64,000 nucleotides of DNA from Thinopyrum elongatum (GCA_011799875.1 CM022298.1:51776434-51840433); one strand, 5' to 3'. Positions 32,280 to 45,975 are shown, counted from the first letter of the stretch. Program-made: numbers and translations. Notes: a model not told the origin generated them from the letters alone.

Positions 32280-33480
32280 AAAAAAGCGGACGAGGTGATG
32301 GAATTGTTGCTCATCGTCGGACGTAGAGGATGTAGTCGATCAGCGGAGGGACGATCGTGGACCAACACCTCCAACGTCGACGATCACTCAACGAAGATGG
32401 AACACCACAAATCCTGTAAATTCCATCGAGTGAAAAAACTTTAGGTCATCACCTCACATTAAGCATTGGCACTACATTATGAATCAACATGAAACAACAT
32501 CTCAAATAGCGAAAAAAGCTTCATTAACTATTTTAGAAACTAAGTGTCTCAAATTGCTTCTTATGAATCAACATGACAAATAACGTGTCTTGTGAATCAA
32601 CATGACCTAACACTAACTTGACCAATATCCATCCATCTATCACAAACTTGACTAACATCGATTCACAAACTTAGTAAAAACTATTGAGTATGTATCTAAA
32701 AACCTAGTAAAACTACACAAAACAAATAAAAATTACATTTCATCCATCTATCTAACTTCCATCTATCTATTTGTCTATTGCTATATATCCATTGTCATTT
32801 CATCACTTGCAACTACTAGCACCAACACACATTGTCAAATAAAAAAAGGCAGCATCATGCTGCAGCAGCAGCACACACGCAGTGGCAGCGGCAAGCAGCA
32901 CGATTGGTAGGCGTAGGGGAGGGAGGGAGGGGAGGGGGCAGCAACCTTGGCCCGTTGGCGATCGAGGGGCGGCGCGAGCATGGCCGGGGACAGGGCGGCC
33001 GGCCCTGGCGGGGGCAGGAACGGGGCGGCCTGAGCGTGGCTGGGGACAGGGCGGCCGGCCCGGGAGGGGCGGGGACGGGGCGGAAGGCCCGGGCGGCGTC
33101 GGCCGCCCAGGCAGGTGCGGGGACGGGGCGGCGGCGGGGCAGAAGGGGGCGGCGGCGGCGGGGGAGATCGAGGGGCGGCGCGGATGGAGCGAGCGGCGGC
33201 GGGGCAGATCGAGCAAGGAGGAGGATGAGTGGTCGGGAGATGGGGGTGGGGCGCCCGACGCCGTAGGGCCATGTGGCCACCTATGCCGACGGCTAAGCCG
33301 TAGGCATAGGTTTTTTTATTTTTTTATCTTTTATTTACATTAACTATAATTTGTTTTTTAAATATCCTAATTTTTTTAATGTATCCACTATCCTTCTTCC
33401 CCTCCGAAGACAATGTGCGATATATCTGTGGCATAGACGCCCCCGACCAGACTAAACACTAGCCAACGCGCAGGATTCAC
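32280..33480. other. Non-coding interior of the second CACTA
   Basis: An AT-rich part (32280-32850) is followed by a GC-rich block (32880-33270) of G-runs with near repeats of GGGGCGGCCTGAGCGTGG type, and a subterminal-like TATGCCGACGGC at 33281. Frames in the GC-rich block on both strands have simple Arg/Gly/Pro composition and are not called. Confidence 0.5.
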
Positions 33481-35475
33481 CCTTCAAGTGACGGCGGTAC
33501 TGCCGTCCATGGAGGGGGGCCACAACCCGGAGCCTCAAGGCGAACGTCTGAGCAGCTACAACCCCGAACACGGTCCCAGCTCAACCCACCCCAAGATTCC
33601 CTCCGTGTCGGCCCGATGTGGCCGTTTCCCCCCTCCGTGACAAGGCGGCAGCGACGCCAGTGAGGGGGGGCACACCCCGGAGCCGCGTGCCGGGTGCTTT
33701 CGCCTGCCACCATGCTTCCACATGCGTAGGAGGGCCCACCGCAAGACCTGGTGGCATTGCTACCCCCCAGGTACCTCGTCCCGTCTAAACCAGACACAGT
33801 CGACCGGCGGATCTAGCCCATTGAGTTTCGCCGGATGGGGTTTGACCGATGGACCTGTTCACCAGGTTGTCATAGCCCAGCCAACAGCTACACCCCCGAA
33901 CACGGTCCCAGCCCAACCCACTCCAAGATTCCCTCCGTTTCGGCCCGACGTGGCCGTTTCCCACCTCCGTGACACGGCGGCAGCGACACCCGTGAGGGGG
34001 GCACACCCCAGAGCCGCGTGCCGGGTGCTTTCGCCTGCCACCACGCTTCCACACGCGTCGGAGGGCCTACCGCAACACCTGACGTGTTTGCTACCCCCCA
34101 GGTACCCCGTCCCGTCTAAACCAGACACAGTCGACCGGCAGATCTAGCCCTTTGAATTTCGCCGGACGGGGTTTTACCGATGGACCTTTTCACCGGGTTG
34201 TCATAGCCCAACCCATAGCTACACCCCCGAACACGGTCCCGGCCCAACCCACCCCAAGATTCCCTCCGTGTCGGCCCGACGTGGCCGTTTCCCCCCTCCG
34301 TGACACGGCGGCAGCGACGCCCGTGAGGGGGGCACACCCTGGAGCCGCGTGCAGGGTGCTTTCGCCTGCCACGACGCTTCCTCATGCGTAGGAGGGCCCA
34401 CCGCAACACCTGACGTGTTTGCTACCCCGTCCCGTCTAAACCAGACATAGTCGACCGGCGGATCTAGCCCTTTGACTTTTGCTGGACGGGGTTTGACCGA
34501 TGGACCTTTTCACCGGGTAGTCATAACTCAGCCCATAGCTACACCCCGAACACGGTCCCGGCCCAACCCACCCCAAGATTCCCCCTGTGTCGGCCCGATC
34601 TGGCCATTTCCCCCCTCCGTGACATGACGGCAGCGACGCCCGTGAGGGGGGCACAACCCGGAGCCGCATGCTAGGTGCTTGCGCCTGCCACAACGCTTCC
34701 ACAGGTGTAGGACGGCCCACCGCAACACCTGACGTGTTTGCTAACCCCGGAGGTACCCCGTCCCGTCTAAACCAGACACAGTCGACCAATGGATCTAGCC
34801 CTTTGACTTTCGCCGGACGGGGTTTGACCGATGGACCTTTTTCACCAGGTTGTCATAGCCCAGCCCATAGCTACACCCCCGAACACGGTCCCGGCACAAC
34901 CCACCCCAAGATTCCCTCCGTGTCAGCCCGACGTGGCCGTTTCCCCCCTCCGTGACACGGCGGCAGCGACGCCCGTGAGGAGGGGCACACCCCGGAGCCG
35001 CGTGGCGGGTGCTTTCGCCTGCCACCACGCTTCCACATGTGTAAGAGGGCCCACCTTAACACCTAGCGGCATTGCTACCCCCCAGGTACCCCGTCCGGTC
35101 TAACCCTGACACAATCGACCGTCGGATCTAGCCCTTTGACTTTAGCCGGATGGGGTTTGACCGATGGACCTTTTCACCGGGTTGTCATAGCCCAGCCCAT
35201 AGCTACACCCCCGAACACGGTCTCGACCCAACCCACCCCAAGATTCCCTCCGTGTCGGCCCGATGTGGCCATTTCCCCCCTCCGTGACACGCCGGCAGCG
35301 ATGCCCGTGAGGGGGAGGCACAACCCGGAGCCCCGTGCCGGGTGCTTGCGCCTGCCACCACGCTTCCACACGCGTAGGAGGGCCCACCGCAACACCTGAC
35401 GTGTTTGCTACCCCCCGAGGTACCCCGTTCCGTTTCCCCCCTCCATGACAGGGCATTAGCGACGTCCATGAGGTG
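33480..35475. repeat. Tandem repeat, period about 331 bp, about six copies
   Basis: The landmark GTCGACC recurs at 33799, 34130, 34450, 34781 and 35114 (as ATCGACC in the last), giving spacings of 331, 320, 331 and 333 bases. Each unit also holds CCGAACACGGTC, CACCCCAAGATTCCC and TCCGTGACA in the same order. The first and last copies are partial. Long frames inside each unit are repeated by the unit and are not genes. Confidence 0.93.
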
Positions 35476-35599
35476 GGCAATCGATATATAATTGAGGTAT
35501 TTTTTTTTACATAAGGCATATTTAAGTTAATCAAATTAGTTTAAAAAAAAGAAAAATAAATCAAAAGAGAAAATAAATAAAATAGAAAAAAAATTAGCG

Positions 35600-36121
35600 C
35601 AAATCTATGCCGACGGCAATGCCGTCTGTATAGCTACGACCATGGATCGGCAGAGCCCTGGATCGATGATGTGGCATAGGACGCGGATCGATGATGTGGC
35701 AAGAGGCCATGGGCTAGGCCTATGCCGATGGCCAGGCTGTCGGCATACCTATGCCACCCCACGGACCGGCGAGGGGCTCGGATCGATGACGTGGCAGAGC
35801 ATGCGGATCGATGACATCGGCATAGCTATGCCGACGGCCCCCGTTAGCTCCGTCGGCGTAGGCCTCACGCCGTCAAACGGTCGTCGCCGCCCGGGTAGCC
35901 GGGCCCACATCTATGTCGACGGCCCAACCTATGCCGACGGCCACCGTAAGCATATAGCCAGCGCTGCCGACAGCCGAGCTATGCCGACGGCCCCCGTCGG
36001 CATAGGTGGGCATATGCCAACGGCTACGGCTTGACCTAGGCCGTTGGGATACCTCCGTATATGCCGACGGCGGCCGTAGGCATAGATTAGGCCGTCGGCA
36101 GCTGGAGTTATTCTGGTAGTG
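35600..36121. repeat. Right subterminal repeats of the second CACTA
   Basis: Many copies of CTATGCCGACGGC and GCCGTCGGCATA occur. A separate short repeat, GGATCGATGA(T/C)GTGGCA, occurs four times between 35660 and 35820. Confidence 0.85.
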
Positions 36122-36338
36122 CATGAGGAAAGTCAAAACCACTACTGCCCCCTCCCCATCTCGTGTCGCTCCTGCGACCGACCCGGTGGTGAAACCCTAG
36201 CCGCCAGCAACAACGCGCCCCTCCCCTCCACCTCCCTAGCTGCCGCCGGCTCGCGCTGACGGGCAAAGCCCAGTCAGCCTCGGCAGTGGCGGAGCATCTC
36301 TTCCCCTACTCGATGACGGCCCGGTGCGGGACGGTGTT
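36122..36338. other. GC-rich fragment, possibly the 5' end of a LINE-like repeat
   Basis: The stretch from about 36145 (TCTCGTGTCGCTCCTGCG, AAACCCTAGCCGCC, GGGCAAAGCCC) resembles in composition and short words the left part of the element at 21445. The similarity is weak by eye. Confidence 0.35.
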
Positions 36339-36479
36339 CTCTGGTGCCGACAATTCAATCTGAAACCTTATGGATCAATCCTCTGCCTGGTAGTCCCACA
36401 TCACAAAAATATCTACAAAATGATGCTATGAGGCCCGCCACACATATCAAGCACGTCGTCCATTTCCACAAGTAATGCG
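36339..36479. repeat. Low-copy repeat, copy 2 (empty site)
   Basis: Matches 23213-23532 without its 173-bp insertion; a single GTAG at 36390-36393 marks the unfilled target. Confidence 0.75.
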
Positions 36480-37439
36480 ATAAACCCATGATTTGGCCTC
36501 CGATTTGGATGGTTAGTGAAGATACTGATGCAGTACAAGTCCAATTTGGGTGACCTCTGGTTTTTTATTACTATGTTTATTATAACGGAATTGCTAAGTA
36601 ACATCTAGATGTTTTTTAAAAATGTCACATCCAAATTCCTATCCATTGGATCTTTTCCACTGTAAATGTCGTGCAGAGTTGGTTTCCGTCGCTCGCAACC
36701 CTCGTCGCTAGTCGCTCACGTCACTGTAGCTTGGGCGTGGGCGTTGCTTTCCCTTTTGTTGGTCCAGCCTCTCATTGCGGGCCGGCCTGTTTCTCTTTTT
36801 GTTTTGTTCTTTCCGGACTGTGTTGTAGAATTCCAAGAGGCTATCTGTTTTTATGCCCATATACGATACTGGTTGGTTCAATATCTCACTCTATTTTTTC
36901 CGGACATAATTTTTCTAGGACGTGAAACACTTTTTAAATTGTGCGAACACTTACTAAAATTCACAATTTTTTATTTTTGTGAACACTTTTTTATTTATGA
37001 TTTTTTGAAATTCATGGATATTTTAAAAATAATTGAATATTTTTCAAATCAGATTTCCTAAATCTCATGAAGATTTTAACAATGTCTTATTTTATTGTAA
37101 TCTTTGCATAAACTTGATCCTGTTTTGTTTGTTGCGTGCATCCCGCGCAGTCGCCATGTCCATTTGTTGGCCGGCTTTTGTTAGCCCTTTTTTGTTCGAC
37201 CCCTGTTTTATTTTTTCTGCCAATTTTCATAGGCTTTTTTTGTCGCCTGTTATTGATGTGCTTTGTAGAAGCATCAGAGACATGGTGCTCTGTTCATTGC
37301 GTCTTTGATTACCTCCATTCTACCGTTGATTTGCCTCTCCTCATTCATTCTCTCTTCATTTTTCCTTTGTCTTTCATTATAGCCGACACCTCCTTTTGTG
37401 CGATGCTTTTTCCACCACAGTTGCAACTTCACTCTTAAC
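36480..37439. other. Intergenic DNA before the hairpin array
   Basis: T-rich and A-rich low-complexity sequence. No gene is supported. Decayed array monomers may reach into its right-hand end. Confidence 0.4.
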
Positions 37440-38449
37440 TTCGCTATTGGAACCAATCATATTTTTTTTTGACTCAGTTGCAAGTCCACTATGAACTTGT
37501 AGTTGGACCTGACTTTTTTTGTCTCTAGTTGTAAGTCCACCCTTGACTCGCAACTGGACACGATGTTTCTTTTCTATTGCAACTTGGCCCGACTTGATGT
37601 TTCTTTTCTATCGCAACTTGGCCGGACTCTTTATTTTTATATTAGTTGCAAGTCCATCCTCATGTTGCAACTTGGGCATTTTTTTTGTGTCTCACTTGCA
37701 AATTACCGTAAACTTGCAACCAAGGGCTAAGGTTTTTTGTCCCAGTTTCAAGTCAACCATCGACTCATAACTATGCTCTTCATCCTTTTTTAAGTTAACC
37801 AACGACTGCAACTGCGCCTGACCCTTTTTTTCGTCCTAGTTACAAGGCCAACATTGACATGCAACTAGGCCCTTGATCCTTTTTTTGCCCCAGTTATAAG
37901 TCCATCCTTGATGGTCCGGCATTTTTTAACTTAGTTACAAGTCAACCCTCGACTCGCAACTAGCCTTGATATTTCATTTGTATCAGAAATGGGTCCACTT
38001 TTTGCATTAGTTGTAGGTGCCCCAATTGCAAGTCTACCCTCAACTTGGAACTAGGGCACTCGCAGCTGAGCCCATAATTTGTTCTCATCCTAGTTGAAAT
38101 CCCACTATCCACTCGCAACTAGGCTCCTATTTGTTGTTTCCTCTGTTGCAAGTCCACCTTCGACTCGCACTGGCCCTGTAATTATAAGTGTCCCAATTGC
38201 AAGTCCATGTTTGATACGCAACTGGCCCTGTAGTTGTTTTGTCGTCCCATTTGCAACTCAATCCCCGACTCACACCTGGGCCCCATAGTTGTAGGTGTCC
38301 CAATTGCAACTCCACACCCGACTCGCAGTTAGAACCATATATAGTGTGATCTCCTCCCAGCTACAAGTCCATCCTCGACTCGCAACTGGGGTCTCATAAT
38401 ATTTGTCCTAGTTGAAAGTCCACCCTCAACTCACAACTGAGATTGTATT
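37440..38449 (+). repeat. Hairpin-monomer tandem array, left part
   Basis: About 1 kb of a degenerate tandem repeat whose monomer reads AGTTGCAAGTCCACCCTCGA then CTCGCAACTGGG plus a T-rich spacer. The left-hand monomers are strongly decayed; similarity rises towards 38449, where the Copia element interrupts the array. It continues without loss at 57048 after the 5-bp duplication. Confidence 0.88.
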
Positions 38450-38956
38450 TGTTGGGAAACGTTGCATGAAAAACAAAAAAATTTCTACGCACACGCAACG
38501 ATCTATCCATGGAGATGCACAGCAATGAGGGGGGAGAGTGTGTCTACGTACCCTCGTAGACCGTAAGCGGAAGTGTTTCACAACGGGGTTGATGTAGTCG
38601 AACTTTCATCGCGCTCCAACCGATCTAGTACTGAACGCACGACACCTCCGTGTTTTGCACACGTTCAGCTCGGTGACGACCTCGCCTTCTTAATTTAGCA
38701 AGACGGACGAAGTAGTAGATGAGTTACGGCAGCACGACGGTGTACTGACGGTGATGTTTATGCGATCTCCGCAGGGCTTCGCCTAAGCACTACGAAAATT
38801 TGACCGAGGGAGTAAACAATGGACGGGGGCGCTGCACACGGCTAAGACAATGTTGTGTGCTTGTGTGGCGCCCCCTCCCCACATATATATAGGTGGGAGG
38901 GGGGAGGAGGCAGCCTAGGGCAGCCAGGGCACGCCCCAAGGGGCTGGCCGCCGGCC
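38450..38956 (-). repeat. 3' LTR of the Copia element, second part
   Basis: Matches 55252-55757 of the 5' LTR. Together the two parts give about 1768 bases after removing the 5-bp duplication, close to the 1796 of the partner. Confidence 0.92.
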
Positions 38957-41900
38957 TGATGTCTACTACGCAACCTTCTTCTTGTAGACTCGTGTTGGGC
39001 CTCCAAGCGCAGAGTTTTGTAGGATAGTAGCAAATTTCCCTCAAACAACCCTGCAACCAAATAACAAATAGTCTCTTGTGTCCCCAACACACCCAATACA
39101 ATGGTAAATTGTATAGGTGTACTAGTTCGGCGAAGAGATGGTGATACAAGCGTAATATGGATGGTAGATATAGCTTTTTGTAATCTGAAAATATAAAAAC
39201 AGCAAGGTAACTAATGATAAAAGTAAGCGAAAACGGTATTGCAATGCTTGGAAACAAGGCCTAGGGTTCATACTTTCACTAGTGCAACTTCTCTCAACAA
39301 TGATAACATAATTAGATCATATAACAATCCCTCAACGCGCAACAAAGAGTCACTCCAAAGTCACTAATAGCGGAGAACAAACGAAGAGATTATTTTAGGG
39401 TACGAAACCACCTCAAAGTTATTCTTTTTGATCGATCTATTGGGCTATTCCTATAAGTGTCACAAACAGCTCTAGAGTTCGTACTAAAATAACACCTTAA
39501 GACACACATCAACCAAAACCTTAATGTCACCTAGATACTCCAATGTCGCCACAAGTATCCACGGTTTTGATTATACGATATGCATCACACAATCTCAGAT
39601 TCAACTATTCAAACCAACACAAAGAACTTCAAAGAGTGCCCCAAAGTTTCTACCGGAGAGTCAAGATGAAAACGTGTGCCAACCCCTAAGCATAAATTCA
39701 CAAGGTCACAGAACCCGCAAGTTGATCACCAAAACATACATCAAGTCGATCACGTGAATATCCCATTGTCACCACAGATAAGCACATGCAAGACATACAT
39801 CAAGTGTTCTCAAATCCTTAAAGACTCAATCCGGTAAGATAACTTCAAAGGAAAAACTCAATCCATTACAAGAAGGTAGAGGGGGAGAAACATCATAAGA
39901 TCCAACTATAATAGCAAACTCGCGGTACATCAAGATCGTGCCAAATCAAGAACAGGAGAGAGAGAGATCAAACACATAGCTACTGGTACATAGACTCAGC
40001 CCCGAGGGTGAACTACTCCCTCCTCGTCTTGGAGACCGCCGGGATGATTAAGATGGCTACCGGTGATGGTTTCTGTAGGGTAACGCAGCAGAAAACAAAA
40101 AATTTCCGCCCTACGCACCAGCCCAGGACCACTATGGAGACTGCATACAAGGTTTGATCATATTCGTTACCGACTCGTAGCGCAGCGGGAAGTAGAGTCG
40201 ATGACGAACGGCGGTGCATATCCCCGCAGCTAGGATTTACAACCTCCCAACCACGAGGATGTACTCCCCCATCTGCTACCCGGACAGCCCTCCGGGAGGC
40301 GGTCGAACAGTCCCCCGGACGGTGTCACGGACAGCCCTTCGGGAGGACTCACAGAACTCGGACCGTCACTTGGACAGCCCTTCGGGAGGCACTCTCGAAC
40401 AGCCCCTCGGGCACTAAGATCGAAACTACGACCTCTCTACAGAGTTGCACACATACGGTGTCATCTATCCGGCAGGGCTTCGCCGTCCAGAACTAGTTCC
40501 CACCGGAACCCAGACGGCCTTTCGGCTCTACGAAACTCTTTTCGTGGGAGGGAGAGAGAAGCCAGATAATGCATGGCATGAGTATGAGAGCAAGGGATGA
40601 AGGAGATGGCAGCCCCAACTCCTCCTTTTATAGGCCAAGGCAAGGGGTGGGGTGGGATGTTGAAATACCAAAATACCCAAGCTTCATGTCACACATGAAA
40701 GGGCATAATGGTAATGCAAGGGGACACCATGGGGACACCCCTTGGGGCCAGCCCACACATGTGTCCCCCGCCATGAGGGGCCCCCCCAACAAGCCACCAA
40801 CATGTCTCCATGAAACATGCATGCTCCCTAGACAAAAAGCCACCAAACAAGCAACCCCCGATTCGTGGGATCTTGTCCCCTCGCGCTGGGACAAGTTGTT
40901 TTCTGTGAAACTTTTTTCTGAAAAATTCCAGAAGGTCCCAGAACATTTCTGGCACCCTCTAAAATTATTCTGGGCATGATCCGAAACATTTTCGGTGCGG
41001 TGGTTTTTATCAGCGGAAAGCATCAACAGCGGTTACGGCAGTTTCAGAACATTTCCGTTTTTTCTCTCTGAAAATTCCCAGAAGTTCCCAGACCAATTCT
41101 GGCATCCTCTGAAAATTTCCATGCGATGCCGAAACCCTATTTGACCTAATAATATATTCCGAAACACCTTTTCGGTTTTACCGAAACTCTTTCGGTGTTC
41201 TCTCTCTCCGGAACTCTTCCGTTGTCTCCGAAACTTTTTCGGTGACTTTCTCTCAGACTCCCTGTCTAGTATTCAGCAAACAGATGACCCTTAAGCGTGT
41301 GACCCTATAGGTTCGGTGAAGTATAGACATGACACGGAACCCCTTCCGATCAATGATCAACATCGGAGCCGTGGACACCCATATTGACCCCTATACCCAC
41401 ACGAATGAATATTCGAGTGAACCTCCAGTTGCCGTGTGCTATTCCTGTTGCTTCGCGATATGTTACAAATACCCGAGGTGAGACATGTTGGCATTCCCGT
41501 GGATCAACAACTTGTCCACAATGCTAGTTACCTCGTTACCGGTATTGTTCTCTTTTCTCGTTACCGTGTTCCGGCATCCCCGTGATCAAATCACAAAGTA
41601 TCTGGCCAGACGATGATGGATACCGTAACACCGAGAGGGCCCAGAGATATCTCTCCATCGTCGGAGGAGCAAATCCCAATCTCGAGCTATCAAGTTACTT
41701 GACTTACTTTTCCATGAACCCGTAAGCTGCCGTAATAGCCACCCATTTACGGATGACGTTTAACAAACCCCAAAGTTCATGAAGCAAGCATGAAGAAACT
41801 CGATACTCTCATGGTCTAAGGAAACATGCAAACGTTAACCATCTCTGTGTTATTTACCATTAACTTGTGATGAATGAATCTCATAGCATAACATCAATCG

Positions 41901-42688
41901 GGTCGATTCAACACAAGTGTTCTCCTAACACTGTGCCCTCAAAATTGTTGGCATAGACATGCCCATGATCAGGAAAACAGAACCATCATGCAATACTTGA
42001 GCTAGTCTTAGAGGCCAGACTAGGAATACATTTTACCGTTTATTATTCCACACGTGCATATGAGTCTTCCTCCGAGCCTCGTTTTATTTGCAGACTTGAG
42101 AACCATAGCAGTTATAGCATGGAACATAAACCTAATTATGAACAGGGAGATAATCAATAACATTTATTATTGCCTCTAGGGCATATCTCCTACAGTTTCC
42201 CCCTCCGGCAGGGTGCCGGAACGGGCTCCCGATAGGTTTTTCGTGGCTACAGAGGCTTGCGGCAACGGAACTCCCGATCTGGGTTCTGTTCTGGAGGTTT
42301 TGGGATTTATAGGAAGTGTAGGCGTCTAGGACAAGTCAAGGGAGCCCACGAGGCGACGACAAGGACGGGGGGCGCGCCCTAGGGGGGGCGCGCCCTCCAC
42401 CCTTGTGGTGGCCTCGGGACTCTTCTCCGAAATCTTTTCGTTTCGGTATTTTTTATATTTTCAAAAAATATTCTCTGTGGATTTTCAGGTGAATTGGACT
42501 CCGTTTGATATTCCTTTTCTGCGAAGCTCAAAAACAAGGAAAAAACAGAAACTAGCACTGGGCTCTTGGTTAATAGGTTAGTCCCAAAAATCATATAAAA
42601 TAGCATATAAATGCATAGAAAACATCTAAGATAGATAATATAATAGCATGAAACAACAAAAAATTATAGATACGTTGGAGACTTATCA
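38957..42688 (-). repeat. 3' LTR of the Athila-like element, split by a solo LTR
   Basis: Parts 38957-40073 and 42200-42688 match the 5' LTR; between them lies the solo LTR at 40074-42194 and one copy of its 5-bp duplication. Its outer end on the minus strand is TGATAAGTCTCC, against TGATACGTCTCC in the partner. The likely polypurine tract is at 42689-42703. Confidence 0.9.
40074..42194 (-). mobile_element. Solo LTR of a Copia (Angela-like) element, 2121 bp
   Basis: On the minus strand it begins TGTAGGAGATATGCCCTAGA and ends TTACCCTACA. It is flanked by an exact duplication GTTTC (40069-40073 and 42195-42199). It has no interior domain and no second LTR, so it is a solo LTR formed by unequal recombination. 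It is the innermost and youngest insertion of this nest. Near 40280-40420 it holds five copies of an ACAGCCCTTCGGGAGG-type phrase. Confidence 0.93.
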
Positions 42689-42703
42689 AGCATCCCCAAG
42701 CTT

Positions 42704-45700
42704 AATTCCTGCTCGTCCTCAAGTAGGTAAATGATAAAAACAGAATTTTTGATGTGGAATGCTAGCAAGTGCATAAGTTTGATCAATGATAATTTCAATC
42801 ACTTTTTCTAGCATCATTATAAATCAAAAACAGTAGCTCATCTCAAAAAACTTCTCATGATCAAGTAGCAAGCTATTCACATGTTAAAGCACAGATCATA
42901 AACTTTCTTGAAAATTAACAAACTTGGTTCTCAGTCATCAAACAATTGCAATTCATCTTATTTTCAGGAAGGGTCTATATAAGAGGTTTGATTTAGCAAA
43001 TCCCACATACTCAACTATCATACAGTCTTCCATGATTGCTACCACTCAAAGCATATTTTTAGAACAAATAGCATCCATTGAACACAGAGAAAGATATGGG
43101 CTTAATATTTCGCCTCCCAACTTATTTATCATATAGATAATTGTCAATAATAATAATTCATGATCAAATATATTTGAATGGCCATATATGCTTAGATCTT
43201 TCCCCACCACATGATGCTTGCCAACTAAAGAATAGGTTGGAATAAGAAATTGACTCAACAAAAAATAAAAGTAAAAGATAGGCCCTTCGCAGAGGGAAGC
43301 AGGGATTTGCAGAGGTGCCAGAGCTCAAAACTTTTAAAACAGAGATGAACATAATTTTAAGAGGTATGCTTTCATTGTCAACATAACAACCAAGAGTTCT
43401 CACTATCTTCCATGCTAGACACATTATAGGCGGTTCCCAAACAGAATGGTAAAGTTTTTACTACCCTACCACCAACAATCACACTCTATGGCTAGCCGAA
43501 TTCACGGGTGCCATCCATACCAACAACTTTCCTAGAGGAGTTTTGTTTAATTATTTGAAATTTTGTTTTTGATCTTTTGATCATAGGACTGGGCATCCCA
43601 ATTACCAGCCACTCTCTCGTGAATGATGAGCGGAGTCCACTCATCGTGAGAATAACCCACCTAGCATGGAAGATACTGACAGCCCTAGTCGCTACATGAG
43701 CGATTCGGGCATACAAAACAGATTATTATTTGAAGGTTTAGAGTTTGGCACATGCAAATTTACTTGGAACGGTAGGTAAATACCGCATATAGGTTGATAT
43801 GGTGGACACTCATGGAGGAAACTTGGTTCAAGGATTTTGGATGCACAAGCAGTAATCCCGCTTAGTATAGAGATTTTGGCTAGCAAAAGATTCTAAATAG
43901 CAAGCACCACATGTTGGAGGATCCATAACAATATAACTTATATACAAATATACACAAGCATAACTCATTACGTTGTCTTTCTTGTTCAACTTCAACTAAT
44001 TTGCTCAACTTTGAAAATAATTAATGGGGCTCATAATCATAGAAGATGTCCAAGATAGTATATTATATGTGAAATCTCTCTTCCTTCAATATTTTTTCAT
44101 GAATTGTTCAAGTGACCAATACTATGTTTGCTAACTTTCAATAAATTTACTACCACTACTTCTTATATGTGAAGTCATTACTCCCAATGGTATAAGCATA
44201 TGAAGCATATATAATTTCAGATTTATGATATTCAATTCATTCAACCATTTACTCATAGGATATAAGTGAAGCACGTGAGTAAATAACAAACTACACCAAA
44301 AAGATATGAGTGAAGATCAACGAGTAGTCGAACAATTAAGTAGCTATGTTAAGACTCTCTCTCATAAAGAAAATTTAGATCTTAAGATATTATTAAAACA
44401 GCAAGCAAAACAAAATAAAATGACATTATAAGGATAACACATATTATGTGAAGAAGCAAAAACTTTGGCTCAACCGATACTAATCGATAATTCTTGATGA
44501 AGAAAGGTGGGATGCCTACCGGGGCATCCCCAAGATTAGATGCTTGAGACTTCTTGAAATATTATATTGGGATGCCTTGGGCATCCCCAAGCTTGAGATT
44601 TTGTGTCTCCTTAATTCCTTTTATATGATGGTTTCCCTAAATCTTAAAAACTTCATCCACACAAGACTCAACAAGAACTCGTGAGAAAAGTTAGTATAAA
44701 TCAAATGCAAAACCTTATCATTCTCTACTGTAGCAAACCACTAAAATTATAATTTAACATTGCATACTAAATTCCTCTACATATTTAATACTCCTATCCT
44801 CAAATAAAATAATTAAACAAGCAAACATATGCAAACAATGCAAACATAACAGCAAGCTGCTTAAACAGGACAGTCTGTAAAGAGTGCAATTGTACTCATA
44901 CTTCCGTAACTCTAAAAATTCTGAAAACTTACCACACTGTATAAAATTTGTTATTGCTGCACGTTTAAAAATTTCAAGATTTTATCATGTTTTTACTTTC
45001 CAGAACAATTCAGACAACAATAGAAAACTTTCTGTTTTCAATACAGCAACATGTAGACTTGCAAAGTAAGCATGGTAAAGGCTACATTGACCTTTTTATT
45101 GAACTAAAAGATACAAAAAATTATTCTAAATAACAGCAAGCAAGTCCTAATAAAATAAAATGATGCTCCAAGAAAAACTCATATCATGTGACGAATAAAA
45201 ATATAGCTCCAAGTAAGGTTACCGATAAAGTCGGAGACGAATGAGGGGATGCCATCAGGGGAATCCCCAAGCTTAGTTGCTTGGATCTTCCTTGAATATT
45301 ACCTTGGGGTGCCTTGGTCATCCCCAAACTTAGTGTCTTGTCACTCCTTATTCTCCTCATATCGATATCTCACCCAAAACTTGAAAACTTCAATCACACA
45401 AAACTTAACGGAACTTCGTGAGATGGGTTAGTATGATAAAACAAATCATTCACTTTGGTACTGTCAAGACAAGATTCACAATTTTTCTCACATGATGCCT
45501 ACTGTACCCTATCATTTCTAAAATTTATATTAAGCAATATAAGCCATAGAAACTAGAAAACAAGCAAACTATGCATCGAAAATAGAATCTGTCAAAAACA
45601 GAACAGTCTGTGAAGATCTGAATTGAGGTCATAATTATGTAACTCCAAATATTCTGAAAAATTAGGACAACGTAGAAAATTTGTATAAAAATAACTGTAA

Positions 45701-45975
45701 AAATTTCAGAATTTTTCCACGTTCTAGTAAAAGATAGAAATTTCTGCACTGGACGCAAAAGTTTCTGTTTGTGCACAGAATCAAGTCAACTATCAACCAC
45801 ACTATCCCAAAGGCTTTACTTGGCACTTTATTCAAACAAAGGCTATAAAACATGATTACTACAGTAGCTTAATCATGTGAACACACAAAAAAAGTAAGGG
45901 TAAATATTGGGTTGTCTCGCAACAAGTGCTTTTCTTTAATGCCTTTTTAGCTAGGCATGAGGATTTCAATGATGC
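42704..45975. other. Non-coding interior of the Athila-like element
   Basis: AT-rich DNA with repeated GGGATGCC and GGCATCCCCAAGCTT phrases (44510-44600 and 45250-45330). Two related blocks, from about 44860 and from about 45600, share CAGTCTGT and ATTCTGAAAA phrases. No gene is seen. Confidence 0.55.

Larger units (their letters stand above)
28621..36121. mobile_element. CACTA (En/Spm-type) DNA transposon, 7.5 kb
   Basis: The left end is CACTACCACAATTAAT; the right end, inverted, is CACTACCAGAATAACT. The 3-bp duplication CAT lies on both sides (28618-28620 and 36122-36124). Both ends carry arrays of TATGCCGACGGC and its reverse complement. The interior holds a decayed minus-strand TNP2-type transposase, a Gly-rich tail gene, a 117-bp hairpin, a GC-rich block and a tandem repeat of about 331 bp. 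It differs in end sequence and subterminal motif from the CACTA at 5550, so the two are different families. Confidence 0.93.

Noticed and set aside
32803..33343. Several overlapping frames of 137-153 codons on both strands
   Set aside because: They are in a GC-rich repetitive block of the CACTA element, with composition-driven Arg/Gly/Pro/Ala strings and no codon pattern.
33722..35534. Series of frames of similar sequence (GRGVTDGP..., HAGFRC...)
   Set aside because: They are produced by the ~331-bp tandem repeat and recur once per unit on both strands.
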